Source: Candidatus Chloroploca asiatica | GTDB taxonomy: Bacteria; Chloroflexota; Chloroflexia; Chloroflexales; Chloroflexaceae | Assembly (NCBI RefSeq): GCF_002532075.1 | Contig: NZ_LYXE01000110.1 | Span: forward strand, 1-64,000 | Length of the DNA: 64,000 bases | Direction of reading: 5' to 3' | Part shown: in pieces, positions 49,122 through 58,500 of the stretch | Numbering within the stretch: position 1 is the first letter of the stretch | Layout of the letters: every line of letters starts with the position of its first letter | The notes under the pieces: generated by a model | Told to the model about the DNA's origin: nothing | Databases searched by the model: none | What the model saw: only the letters and a program-made list of their open reading frames with translations | Position numbers and translations under genes: made by a program

Positions 49122-51149
49122 CTACAACATCCCCTTCAACTCTTCGGCAGCTTTGCGGTTCATCCCCGGCACAGCCGCCAGCTCTTCGACACTGGCCTTA
49201 CGGATGCCATCAAGCGAGCCAAACGCTTTGATCAGGGCTTTTTTACGTTTGGGGCCAATGCCAGGGATCGTATCGAGCGATGAACTGAGGCTTGCTTTGC
49301 TGCGCACTTTGCGATGGTAGGTGATCGCAAACCGGTGCGCCTCTTCATCAATGCGCTGCACCAGGCCAAGCACAGGGCTATTGCGCTCAAGCACAATCAC
49401 CTCGGGCTGATGAGGAAGCACCAGATCAAACCGATTGCGGTCAGGGCCTTTGGCGACACCGGCAAGCGGGATGCGGTCAAAGCCGAGCCCCTTGAGCGCA
49501 TCAAGGGCCGCATTGACCTGGCCGCGCCCTCCATCAACCAGCAGCAGGTCGGGAAGATCCGCCCATTTCGCCAAGGCTTCGTCGCGCTCGGCATCGCTGG
49601 CCCCGGGTGAGGCTACACTGTCTGCAGCATCATCGGGGTCGCCTGCGCCGGTGCGCGCTCCCCCAAAAAGATCAGCCTGAACAAGCTGAACTTCGTCGGT
49701 GGTCGCAGACTCTTCGCTGGAGAGCGCTTCGGCGGCACGCTTGAAGCGACGCACCAGCACCTCGTGCAACGAGGCAACATCATTGGCCCCGACCACCGTC
49801 TTGATCTTGAAACGCCGATAGGCCGACGGGCGCGGCTCGCCGCGTTCAAAGACGACCATGCTCGCAACCGAGTGCTGGCCCTGCGTGTTCGAGATATCGT
49901 AGCACTCGATGCGCTGGGGCAGTGCCGCAAGATCGAGCAGATCACGTAACGCACTGAGGCCAGCCACCGCCCGCTGTTCGCTATTAAGCCACTGCTGGCG
50001 CACCTCTTCGAGCTTCTGGTGGGCATTTGTGGCCGCCAGTTCGATCAACTGCTTCTTTTCACCGCGACGCGGCACACTCAACTCGACCCGATGACCCGCC
50101 TTCTGCTCGAGCCACGACGCAATGATCATCGGCTCTTCGATATGATCGGCGAGCAGCAGGGTCGGCGGCACGTTGGGCGCGTGATCATAAAACTGCGTAA
50201 TAAACGACGCAAGCAAATCGGCATCAGTCTCGTCGTCGGTACCCTGCAGCGTGAAGGGCTCGGCATTGACCAGTTTGCCGCCACGAATAAAGAGCACCTG
50301 CACAACGGCGCTGCCATCTTCACGGGCAAAAGCAATGACATCCTGGTCTTCATCCACCGTACGCAGCACCTGCTGGCGCTCCGAAATCTTCTCAATCGCC
50401 TGCAACCGATCACGCACATAGGCCGCCCGCTCAAACTCCAGCGCATCGCTGGCTTGCTCCATCTGGCGACGTAGATCGCGCACAACCTGATCAGTCTTGC
50501 CTTCAAGAAAACGGCAGACCGCCTCGATCGTAGCGCGATATTCGGCCTCAGTGACGAGACCAGGCACACACGGGCCAAGACAGCGTTTCATCTGGTGGTA
50601 GAGACAGGGGCGGCCCAGCTTGCGATAGTGCTTGAACTTATCATCCTTGCACTCGAAGGAAGGGCGAAAAGCAAAGAGCCGATTGAGCAGATCGAGCGTC
50701 TTGCGCACCGAGCCAGCGCTTGCATAGGGGCCAAAATAGCGCGCCCCATCATCAGCCACCCGCCGCGTCGAAAAGACCCGCGGCCAGGTATCTTGCAGCG
50801 TCACCTTGATATAGGGATAGGACTTATCGTCCTTTAGCAGAATATTGTAACGCGGGCGATGCTGCTTGATCAGATTCATTTCAAGGAGCAACGCCTCAAG
50901 CTCACTCTGCGTCACAATGATCTCGAAATCGGCGATATGGCTGACCATCCGCCGTGTTTTGGCACTCAACCCACGGGGTGCCCCAAAATAAGATCGCATC
51001 CGATCACGGAGCCGTTTGCTTTTGCCGACATAGATCAACTGGCCCTGGGCATCCTTCCAGAGATAGACCCCGGGGGTGTCGGGCACCAGGCGCAGGCGCT
51101 CATCAAAGGCGACTGGATCAGCAATGGCAGTAGATGAAAAGTCTGGCAT
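49122..51149 (-). CDS. uvrC: Excinuclease ABC subunit C
   Basis: The protein has 675 residues from the ATG at 51149; a GTG at 51176 would add nine. Order of domains: GIY-YIG nuclease (GVYLWKDAQGQLIYVGKSKR, near 25-50), cysteine cluster region (RPCLYHQMKRCLGPC), UVR motif near 205-240, the RNase H-like endonuclease domain (ECYDISNTQGQHSVASMVVF, LLVDGGRGQVNAALDALK) and a C-terminal helix-hairpin-helix pair (LDTIPGIGPKRKKALIKAF, LAAVPGMNRKAAEEL). It makes the dual incision in nucleotide excision repair with UvrA and UvrB. Between the two nuclease halves lies an acidic insertion (about 468-500). Confidence 0.97.
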   Translation of the reverse strand: MPDFSSTAIADPVAFDERLRLVPDTPGVYLWKDAQGQLIYVGKSKRLRDRMRSYFGAPRGLSAKTRRMVSHIADFEIIVTQSELEALLLEMNLIKQHRPRYNILLKDDKSYPYIKVTLQDTWPRVFSTRRVADDGARYFGPYASAGSVRKTLDLLNRLFAFRPSFECKDDKFKHYRKLGRPCLYHQMKRCLGPCVPGLVTEAEYRATIEAVCRFLEGKTDQVVRDLRRQMEQASDALEFERAAYVRDRLQAIEKISERQQVLRTVDEDQDVIAFAREDGSAVVQVLFIRGGKLVNAEPFTLQGTDDETDADLLASFITQFYDHAPNVPPTLLLADHIEEPMIIASWLEQKAGHRVELSVPRRGEKKQLIELAATNAHQKLEEVRQQWLNSEQRAVAGLSALRDLLDLAALPQRIECYDISNTQGQHSVASMVVFERGEPRPSAYRRFKIKTVVGANDVASLHEVLVRRFKRAAEALSSEESATTDEVQLVQADLFGGARTGAGDPDDAADSVASPGASDAERDEALAKWADLPDLLLVDGGRGQVNAALDALKGLGFDRIPLAGVAKGPDRNRFDLVLPHQPEVIVLERNSPVLGLVQRIDEEAHRFAITYHRKVRSKASLSSSLDTIPGIGPKRKKALIKAFGSLDGIRKASVEELAAVPGMNRKAAEELKGML

Positions 51150-51263
51150 ATGATCTATTGTACCGCAGCTTTTCACCGAGTTGTCATCTATTTCGAGTAT
51201 ACTTACAACAGAGCCTTTTATGGGGATTGGGGCTACAGACCCCAGGAATCTCGTTTGTCCTGA

Positions 51264-51294
51264 CGAAAACGGCCAGCGAAGCAGGCCGTTTTCG
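51264..51294 (+). promoter_or_regulatory. Hairpin in the leader of the phosphoesterase gene
   Basis: CGAAAACGGCC (51264-51274) and GGCCGTTTTCG (51284-51294) form a perfect stem. A TATACT-containing sequence (GAGTATACTTACA, near 51195) lies upstream and could be the promoter of the 51368 operon, or face uvrC. GGGGCTACAG-CCCAGG and GGGGCCGCATGCCCC repeats lie on either side. Confidence 0.45.
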
Positions 51295-51367
51295 CCAGCA
51301 CAAACATAGGTTGTAGAGCCTCAGCCCTGAATATACAGCACATGGGGCCGCATGCCCCAGGAAAACG

Positions 51368-52315
51368 ATGACACATACTGCACAAAAACCCCGCCATAAG
51401 GGGCGTCGCTTTGACCCGAGCCCGGGCAAGATCCGCTATTCACGTCGCTGGATCGGCGCAACAGTCGCGGGGGGCGTGCTCACCACCGCCGCGCTAGCAA
51501 CCGGTCACCTGAAAACCACCGCCTTGCTGGGAAGCATCGGCGCAACAAGTCTGGCGTATGCTACCTTGTACGAGCCGCGCAGCCCGCAGCTTGAACGCAT
51601 CACCCTGAACCTACCCAGACTTCCCTTGGCGCTTGACGGCCTCCGGATCGGTCAGATCAGCGACATGCACCTGGGCCTACGGTATACGACCGAAAATAGC
51701 CGCTGGGCCGTCCACCAGATGGCCGCCGAAGAGCCTGATCTGCTCGTCTTTACCGGTGATTTCGTGAGCTACGAACACGCCATTGCCGAACTCCCGTTTG
51801 TGCTCGAGGGCTTGCCCAGGGCACCCCTGGGCCGTTTCGCGGTGCCTGGCAACCATGACTACTGGGAAGGCGTGCCCGAGATCAAACAGACCCTGACCAA
51901 TCTCGACATCGAAATATTGATCAACGAGCATCGTCCGGTTACAATCGGGAAAGAGACCCTGGTTGTGGCCGGGCTTGATGATATGTGGGACGGCGTGCCC
52001 GATATCGAGGCTACCCTGCAACACGCCCCTGGCGCAAGCGTACGGCTCCTCCTGGCGCACTGTCCCGACGCGCTTGATTACATCAGTGGGCACGGGATCG
52101 ATGTCCAGCTTTCGGGACACACGCATGGGGGGCATATGTGTCTGCCAGGCTTAGGCTCATTCTGCCTACCCCGCTTTGGTTGGCACTATGCAAGCGGCCA
52201 TTTTCACGTCAACGAGACGCAACTCTATGTCAGTCGCGGGCTAGGCGGGCTCCCTTTACGGCTCGGTTGCCCGCCCGAGGCCACGATCTTCACGCTCCAA
52301 CGAGGGAGCGGATAA
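51368..52315 (+). CDS. Metallophosphoesterase, membrane-anchored (YaeI-like)
   Basis: The protein has 315 residues. After a basic N-terminus comes a hydrophobic stretch (about 28-64), then the phosphoesterase domain: GQISDMHLG (metal ligands D and H), FTGDF, VPGNHDYWEG, LLAHCPDALD and LSGHTHGGHMC. The full set of dinuclear-metal ligands is present. The family includes enzymes that remove phosphate from lipid-anchored or nucleotide substrates; substrate unknown. The RsbR-like gene starts 25 bp after its stop and PurB follows, so the three genes may share a transcript. Confidence 0.9.
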   Translation: MTHTAQKPRHKGRRFDPSPGKIRYSRRWIGATVAGGVLTTAALATGHLKTTALLGSIGATSLAYATLYEPRSPQLERITLNLPRLPLALDGLRIGQISDMHLGLRYTTENSRWAVHQMAAEEPDLLVFTGDFVSYEHAIAELPFVLEGLPRAPLGRFAVPGNHDYWEGVPEIKQTLTNLDIEILINEHRPVTIGKETLVVAGLDDMWDGVPDIEATLQHAPGASVRLLLAHCPDALDYISGHGIDVQLSGHTHGGHMCLPGLGSFCLPRFGWHYASGHFHVNETQLYVSRGLGGLPLRLGCPPEATIFTLQRGSG

Positions 52316-52339
52316 ACACGTCATTCGAGGAACCAAGCT

Positions 52340-53323
52340 ATGTCACTATCTCCAGACGAACTTCAGAATGAACTGACACGCCTCCAGCATCTTGTCGACC
52401 GACGAGACGCCGTTCTCTCGGCGATGGCCGAAGTATCACGCCTGCTCTCACTTCACCTTGATCCGCTTGAAGAGGCCCCTCGGATGCTAGAATTGATTGG
52501 GCGCGCCCTCGAAGTGAGCCGTGCCTATATCTTTGTCAACGGTGAAAACGAGGCTGGCGAACGCACCATAAGCCAGTGCGCCGAGTGGTCAGCCCCAGGT
52601 TTCCCCCCGCAGATTGACAACCCCGATCTGCAAGACATGCCTTACGAAGCTGCTGGGTATAGCCGATGGGAAACCCTGTTGAGCCAGAATCAACTCTTGT
52701 ACGGCATTGTGGCCGATTTTCCCGTTGATGAACATGAACTCCTGGTCAAGCAAGATATCCAATCCTTGATCGTGGCCCCGATCTTTGTCCACGACACCTG
52801 GTGGGGCTTTATGGGCTTCGATGATTGCACAACCAGCCATATCTGGGAACCAGTCGAAGCCGAAACCTTGCGGAGCCTCGCGGTCATGTTTGGCGTCGCG
52901 CTGCACAACCAGCAGATCCAGCAACAGATCCTCAACAGCCAGCACGAGATGCTGCGTGAACTCTCAACCCCGTTGCTCCCGATTGCCGACGAAATTATGG
53001 TTCTGCCACTGATCGGCACCATTGACCGTCAGCGGGCCGCCCAGGTCATGGAGACCCTGCTCGAAGGGGTAGCGCGCTACCAGGCGACCCTGGTCATTGT
53101 TGACATCACCGGGGTCGCCATGGTCGACACCCAAGTCGCACAGACCCTGATCCAGGCAGCGCGGGCCGTGAAACTGCTCGGGGCGCGCGTCATGCTCACC
53201 GGTATTAAACCACAGATTGCCCAAACCCTGGTGCATCTTGATGTTGATCTCAGTGACATCGATATGCAGGGCAGCTTGAAGAGCGGCATTGCCGCCGCGC
53301 TGCAAACCATGCAAAAGGGCTAA
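52340..53323 (+). CDS. RsbR-like GAF-STAS sensor protein
   Basis: The protein has 327 residues. GAGGAA precedes the ATG. An N-terminal coiled-coil/GAF sensor (about 30-195, LIGRALEVSRAYIFVNGENE, APIFVHDTWWGFMGFDDC) is joined by the usual ELSTPLLPIADEIMVLPLIG linker to a STAS domain (LVIVDITGVAMVDTQVAQTL, ARVMLTGIKPQIAQTLV). The threonines in DITG and LTGI match positions that are phosphorylated in stressosome RsbR proteins. No RsbS, RsbT or sigma-B-type genes are adjacent, so it may act in a distant stressosome. The GAF ligand is unknown. Confidence 0.88.
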   Translation: MSLSPDELQNELTRLQHLVDRRDAVLSAMAEVSRLLSLHLDPLEEAPRMLELIGRALEVSRAYIFVNGENEAGERTISQCAEWSAPGFPPQIDNPDLQDMPYEAAGYSRWETLLSQNQLLYGIVADFPVDEHELLVKQDIQSLIVAPIFVHDTWWGFMGFDDCTTSHIWEPVEAETLRSLAVMFGVALHNQQIQQQILNSQHEMLRELSTPLLPIADEIMVLPLIGTIDRQRAAQVMETLLEGVARYQATLVIVDITGVAMVDTQVAQTLIQAARAVKLLGARVMLTGIKPQIAQTLVHLDVDLSDIDMQGSLKSGIAAALQTMQKG

Positions 53324-53345
53324 TGTCGCAAGAAAGCCAGCAAGA

Positions 53346-54740
53346 ATGACTACAACTTTTGCTCCTATGGCCGCTCTTTCGCCCCTCGATGGGCGTTATC
53401 GTCGTGATCTGGCCGAATTGGCTGGGTATTTCAGTGAGGCGGCCCTCTTTCGCTATCGGGTACGCGTTGAAGTTGAGTATCTGATCTTTCTTTCCCGGGC
53501 CCAGGGGATCGCCTTTGTCCCCGCCCTCGACTCGCACCAACAGGCACGCTTACGTGCCCTCTATCGCGAGTTCACCGACGAGTCTGCCGAAGCCATTGCC
53601 GCATGGGATCGCAAGGTCAACCACGATGTCAAAGCCGTCGAGTACTGGCTGCGTGAACAACTTGAAAGCTTCGGGTTGACGCATGTGCAGGAGGCTGTCC
53701 ACTTTGCGCTGACGTCTGAGGATGTCAATAATCTGGCCTATAGCCTGTTGGTGCGGGATGCCCGTGATATGGTGATGGGGCCAGCGGTGGGGCGGATCAT
53801 CGAGCGCCTGCGCCATCTGGCTGATACCGAGGCAACGACCGCGATGCTCGCCCGCACTCACGGGCAGGCCGCAACGCCAACGACGTTCGGGAAAGAGATT
53901 AATGTCTTTTTTATGCGTCTGCGGCGTGCGAGCAATGCATGCAAAGAGATCAAACTGACCGGCAAGCTCAATGGTGCGACCGGTACCTTTGCGGCCCAGG
54001 TTGCCGCCTTGCCTGAGGTCGATTGGCTCAAGTTTTCCAAAGCCTTCGTACGTTCGCTCGACCTTGAACCGGTGCTCCTGACCACCCAAATCGAACCGCA
54101 CGATACGCTCGCGATGCTCTGCGATGCACTCAAACACACCAATATCATCATGCTCGATCTGTGTCAGGATATGTGGCGCTATATCAGTGATGGCTACCTC
54201 GCCCAGGCCCTGCAAGCCGGTGAGGTCGGGTCATCAACCATGCCGCATAAGGTCAATCCCATCGATTTTGAAAATGCCGAAGGCAACTTTGGCATTGCGA
54301 ATGCCCTCCTCGAACACTTTAGCCGGAAACTGCCCATCTCGCGCCTGCAACGTGATCTTTCCGACAGTACGGTGCTGCGCAACCTCGGAGTCGCGTTTGG
54401 CTATAGCCTCCTCGGCTATCAGCGCACTCTGCGTGGCCTGCATAAGATTGCCGTGCGCCACGAGACCATGCAGGCTGACTTGATGGCTCACCCCGAGGTG
54501 CTCGCCGAGGCTGTCCAGACAATCCTTCGCCGTGAGAACTATCCTGAACCGTACGAAGCCCTCAAAGCTCTGACCCGCGGGCGGCCCCTCAGCCTGGAAC
54601 TGCTCCGCGAGTTTGTGGCCAGCCTGACGGTGCGCGAAGAGGTCAAGGCCGAACTACTGGCCCTTAGCCCCGAGCGCTATACCGGCCTTGCCAATCGCCT
54701 CGCGCTGCTCCGCGATGAACAGGCTTTCGGTGGGTGGTGA
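53346..54740 (+). CDS. purB: Adenylosuccinate lyase
   Basis: The protein has 464 residues from the ATG at 53346 (MTTTFAPMAALSPLDGRYRR). It shows SPLDGRY, the ENDVNNL-like EDVNNLAYSLL, ARTHGQAATPTTFGKE with the catalytic histidine, and the signature loop GSSTMPHKVNPIDFENAEGN. It is the longer, E. coli-type PurB. It splits SAICAR and adenylosuccinate in purine synthesis. It lies 22 bp after the RsbR-like gene and may be the last gene of that transcript. A hairpin (GGGTGCGG/CCGCACTC) follows the stop at about 54742-54786. Confidence 0.97.
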   Translation: MTTTFAPMAALSPLDGRYRRDLAELAGYFSEAALFRYRVRVEVEYLIFLSRAQGIAFVPALDSHQQARLRALYREFTDESAEAIAAWDRKVNHDVKAVEYWLREQLESFGLTHVQEAVHFALTSEDVNNLAYSLLVRDARDMVMGPAVGRIIERLRHLADTEATTAMLARTHGQAATPTTFGKEINVFFMRLRRASNACKEIKLTGKLNGATGTFAAQVAALPEVDWLKFSKAFVRSLDLEPVLLTTQIEPHDTLAMLCDALKHTNIIMLDLCQDMWRYISDGYLAQALQAGEVGSSTMPHKVNPIDFENAEGNFGIANALLEHFSRKLPISRLQRDLSDSTVLRNLGVAFGYSLLGYQRTLRGLHKIAVRHETMQADLMAHPEVLAEAVQTILRRENYPEPYEALKALTRGRPLSLELLREFVASLTVREEVKAELLALSPERYTGLANRLALLRDEQAFGGW

Positions 54741-54819
54741 GGGGTGCGGAGTCCCAATAGCCCGATTGCGCTAGTCGCCCGCACTCCTGGTACTAAGCCA
54801 TTCCCCTCCTTGTGGGCTA

Positions 54820-54849
54820 TTCACAGCATGGCCTGCCGTAGCGTACAAT
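54820..54849 (+). promoter_or_regulatory. Promoter of the putative small RNA
   Basis: TTCACA (54820-54825), an 18-bp spacer and TACAAT (54844-54849): five of six matches to each sigma-70 box. No open frame follows. The next gene begins at 55207, beyond a terminator. Confidence 0.55.
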
Positions 54850-54856
54850 AGCAATG

Positions 54857-54990
54857 CGGTACAGAGATAGGTCTGGGAATGGGGAAGGTGCCGCACCAGG
54901 CGTCAGGGGCCGCCTTTCATTCCCTAGCCAATAAGATTGACACCGCAAGCGCAGTCTGTCGTATTAGAATACGATGGGCTGTGCTTTTAT
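54857..54990 (+). ncRNA. Putative small RNA with closing stem, bubble, long hairpin and terminator
   Basis: The promoter at 54820-54849 predicts a start near 54857. The transcript would fold into a closing stem TGCGGT/ACCGCA (54855-54860 with 54942-54947), an open bubble, and a long hairpin nucleated by GGGAATG (54875-54881) with CATTCCC (54918-54924) and AAGG with CCTT. It ends in the terminator listed below. The stem-bubble-stem plan recalls 6S RNA, but it is shorter and I see no conserved motif. It is not an SRP RNA (the GGAAGGAAGCAGC motif is absent) and not a tRNA. Confidence 0.45.
54947..54990 (+). terminator. Intrinsic terminator of the putative small RNA
   Basis: AAGCGCAG (54947-54954) pairs with CTGTGCTT (54979-54986), with an inner TCGTATT/AATACGA stem, followed by TTTTAT. 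From 54991 to 55206 lies the HU leader, with a TATACT at 55123-55128 as the likely -10. Confidence 0.75.
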
Positions 54991-55206
54991 GTTAAAGCTT
55001 TCCTTCTGATTACACCATTGTCAGGTAGCTTTTTCAGCATTAGAAAGCCCTAGAACAGGCATGGTATAGTCAAAAAAGGGGTTCAAGGCATTACAATGCG
55101 ACATGGGGCTTGACAAGTGCGGTATACTGCGTCCCGAAGGGCAAAAATCGTACGTCCGTAGAATACGTGGAAACTATCATTGCTAGACCTAAGGAGGACT
55201 GCACCG

Positions 55207-55491
55207 ATGCAGAAGACTGATTTTATCAAGGCCGTCGCCGAAAAAGCCGGGGTGTCGCAGAAGGAGACGAAGCTGGTCATTGACTCGGCGCTCGATGTGA
55301 TCACCGAGCAACTCGCCAAAGGCGAAAAGGTGACGTTGACAGGGTTCGGAACCTTTGAAGTTCGTCACCGTCAGCAGCGTGAAGGCGTCAATCCACAGAC
55401 ACGTGAGAAGATCACGATCCCTGAAACCAAAACGCCCGGCTTTAGCGCCAGCAGTACGCTGAAAGAGGCCGTCAAGGGCGAATCAGCATAG
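55207..55491 (+). CDS. hup: HU-type DNA-binding protein
   Basis: The protein has 94 residues, from the ATG at 55207 with AAGGAGG upstream. It is a canonical HU/IHF fold: MQKTDFIKAVAEKAGVSQKE, LTGFGTFEVRHRQQREGVNP for the DNA-binding arm (here ending in the NPQTREKITIPETKTPGF segment) and a C-terminal helix. It is a nucleoid protein that bends DNA and is normally abundant. Its leader carries an extended -10 (GCGGTATACT at 55119-55128) without a clear -35. Confidence 0.96.
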   Translation: MQKTDFIKAVAEKAGVSQKETKLVIDSALDVITEQLAKGEKVTLTGFGTFEVRHRQQREGVNPQTREKITIPETKTPGFSASSTLKEAVKGESA

Positions 55492-55531
55492 GGCGGTACG
55501 CCTCTTCCAGGCAGCGCAGTGAGGTCGCGTT

Positions 55532-58500
55532 GTGGCTCCAGTAGCTCCGGCACTTGTCGCCATCGAGGGGTTGCCAATGCTGGCAGCCCCCCTCCAGCAT
55601 GAGCTACAGCGACACAAAGAGGCCCTCAAGACAACGCTCGCCCATACCCACGAGCGGGGCAGGCTACGCGCACGGCTTGAACAGTATCTCGATGGTTCGC
55701 CAGGTGGCCTGATCCTCGTGGAAGGACCACCTGGCAGCGGTGTCAGTACCCTGCTGGCCCAACTCGCGGTACGTCGCCCCCTACCTCTCTGGCGGGCCGA
55801 TGTGGCGGGTGCGCATAGTCTGCATCTGCTCTATGCGCAGTTGGTGGCGTGCTATCGCCCAAGCTTGCCGCTCGTTGATCCAAGCGTCACGACCGATCCC
55901 GCTGCGTTCGAACGCCTGCTCGCCGATCTCGTGCGGTGCAACCCTCACCACCCGGTGGTTCTGGCCTTCGATGAGCTTACACCGCCCGGCCAACCTCGCT
56001 ATCCTGGCCCGTTACCCTTGCTCATCGATCTTCCCCCGGGCGTGACCATCCTGCTTGGTTGTAGCCCGGGGACTGTCCCGCCCTGGCGCCCGATTGCACG
56101 CTTGTGCCTACCTGGTGATGATCCTGACTCGACCCTGGTGCAGGCCCAGACCCTGCGGGCCACAGGCTGCCCTTCAAGCTGGATCGGCCCCTTGCTGCTC
56201 GCCGCCCAGGGCAATTTCCTCTATCTTCGGCTGGCCGTTGCCATGTTGCAAACAAAAGAGCTCGCCCTTCAGACCTTGCCGCAGGGCCTGGAGGCCCTGT
56301 TGCGGCACTGGTGGGCGGGGCTCGCGCCAGCCGAGCGTCAGTTGGCGCTGTTGCTGGCCGCCGCCGATGCACCGGTGCCACCGAGCCTCGCCGCACTCGT
56401 GCTCAAGCATAATCCCATCCCGCTGCTTGCCAGGTGGCAACAAAGCAAGCTACTTACGCTTTCATGCGAGGCGCGGGTCGGGCTTGATGTCAATGGCCCC
56501 CCCCTGCCACCGGTGCGCACTGTCCGTTTTGTTCATCGGGCGATCCCTACCCTGATTGCCCACATCGCCCCGACCGAAGTCGCCCACATGCATCAGAGCC
56601 TGGCTGAGTTTGCGGTACAACGCAACGTCACCGTTCCCCGCCACCATCAGTCAGGGCACCAGTCCGTCCGTCACGATGAACCAACCGGGCCATATCTGCG
56701 CCAGGCGTATGCACGACATGCCGCCCTGGCATCAGCAACCATTCCCTCTGGGCAACGACAAGTGCCCACCGTGAGATCTAGACCAGCCAGTGCCCCTCCA
56801 CCAGCGGCAAGCCAGCATGAGTTCAGGCTTGAGCCAGACCAGGCCTGGGTAAGCACCCACGAACGTAACGGCACCCTCTGGTATGCGTATGATGAAGTGC
56901 GCTGGTGGTTGCGGATGCTGGTCGAAACGAATACCCACCAGACAGACGAGTTGGGATCGCTAGGCGACCTGATCAGCACGGCATTGCGTACGGGAACCTT
57001 AGCCAGCCGCGTACGCACACTGGATCCGGCCATGACCGCTGAAGCGTTTGTGCAAGCGATCGGGCACAGCGGGCGGGAGGTAGCCCTCAAACAGGTCATG
57101 GAACACGTCGAACGGCTTCCCGATGGGTTCCAAAAAGCTGTCATCTTGCGGCGTCTCGGCGAGATCTGTTACACCAACCGGATGCGTCCAACCGCGATGC
57201 GCTTGCTCTCGCGGGCTCTCGATCTCGAAGCCAATCCCTTTTCACGCACCTGGCACGAGAGCCGCGCAACGCTGCATATGGCCCTTGCCCAGGCAGCCCT
57301 ACGGCTCGGTGACGTGGAAGCGACGCTGGCAATTACCGAACGGATTGAACACCTCGAGCGGCGGGCCATGGTCGAGACCGAGGTCGTGCGCCATCTGGTA
57401 ACCCTCGGAGCCTGGGACGAGGCACGCCTTCTGGCCTGTGGCATGATGCACGAAACAATGGGCGCCTGGGCGCGCGCCGAAGTCGGGGTCGCCCTGGTAC
57501 GGGCTGGTCACCCCGATGGAAAACGTTTGATCGACACAAGCACCCTCGCAACGGTTGTTGCCTGGGCCGAAATCGAACTCGCATGCAGCGAAGCCGAGCA
57601 CAATGAAGCCGCCGCCCGTCAACGGATCGCCCGCCTCACCACGCAAAGCCAACGCGACCGCGGGCTCGCCGCGCTCGCACGCACCCTGGCCGCGCTTGGC
57701 AATGATGGGGCTGCGCTCAGTGCCGCCGAAAGCATCGTTGGCGTCGAGACACGGATTGCGGCCCTCATCGAACTGCGCCTCACCCTGAACGGTCTGGTCG
57801 CCATGCTCGCCCTGGAACAGGCAACCCGCGCAATCGATGCGGTGAATGAGGCCGAACGCGCCCCACTGCTCGTAGCGCTCGCCGCCGCCCTCGCCACCTT
57901 GGGGCGTACCGAACGCGCGCTCGCGCTCGCTGACACCTTGCCCCCAGGCGAAGAACGCCATCGGGCCATGGCAAAAGTCGCCGTTGCACTGGTTCAGACC
58001 GGCGCATATGAAGCCGCCTATCGCCTCATGGAAAAGGTCGAGGACGTAGATGAGCAGGCCTGGGTCTACACTGAATGGGCCCGTCATCTGGGGCTTGCCG
58101 GGCACTGGGACGAAGCCATGGCCCTGTGCCAACGCATCCCCGACCCAGCCCAACAGGCCCATGCCCTTGCCAACCTGAGCATCGAACAGGCCCGGAATGA
58201 CGATCCACGCCTGGCCATGCAAAAAGCGCTGACCATCACCTCGTCCGTCGAGCGTACCCGTGCCCTGATCGTGATGGCACCGCACCTGATCGCCGCTGGA
58301 GCCAACGACGAGGCGCTTGCCCTTGCCAACGAGCCATCGGTGCTGTCACCTGGCGAAGATCGCGCCCGCTACCTGGCCGCCATTGGGATAGCCCAGGCCG
58401 AACAGGGCCACACGATCAACGCTGCCACGGTCATCGCCTCAATCCGGCGACCAGCCGAGCGCGCCCGTGCGTCTGCCGCGCTGATCTATGCCCTCGCCGA

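Noticed and set aside
54741-54990. SRP RNA, tmRNA or RNase P RNA
   Set aside because: The conserved SRP apical motif and the tmRNA or RNase P core sequences are absent; only an unassigned small RNA is supported.
55111-55128. TTGACA and TATACT before hup as a standard promoter
   Set aside because: They are only 6 bp apart, far too close for -35 and -10 boxes; only the TATACT is kept as a possible extended -10.
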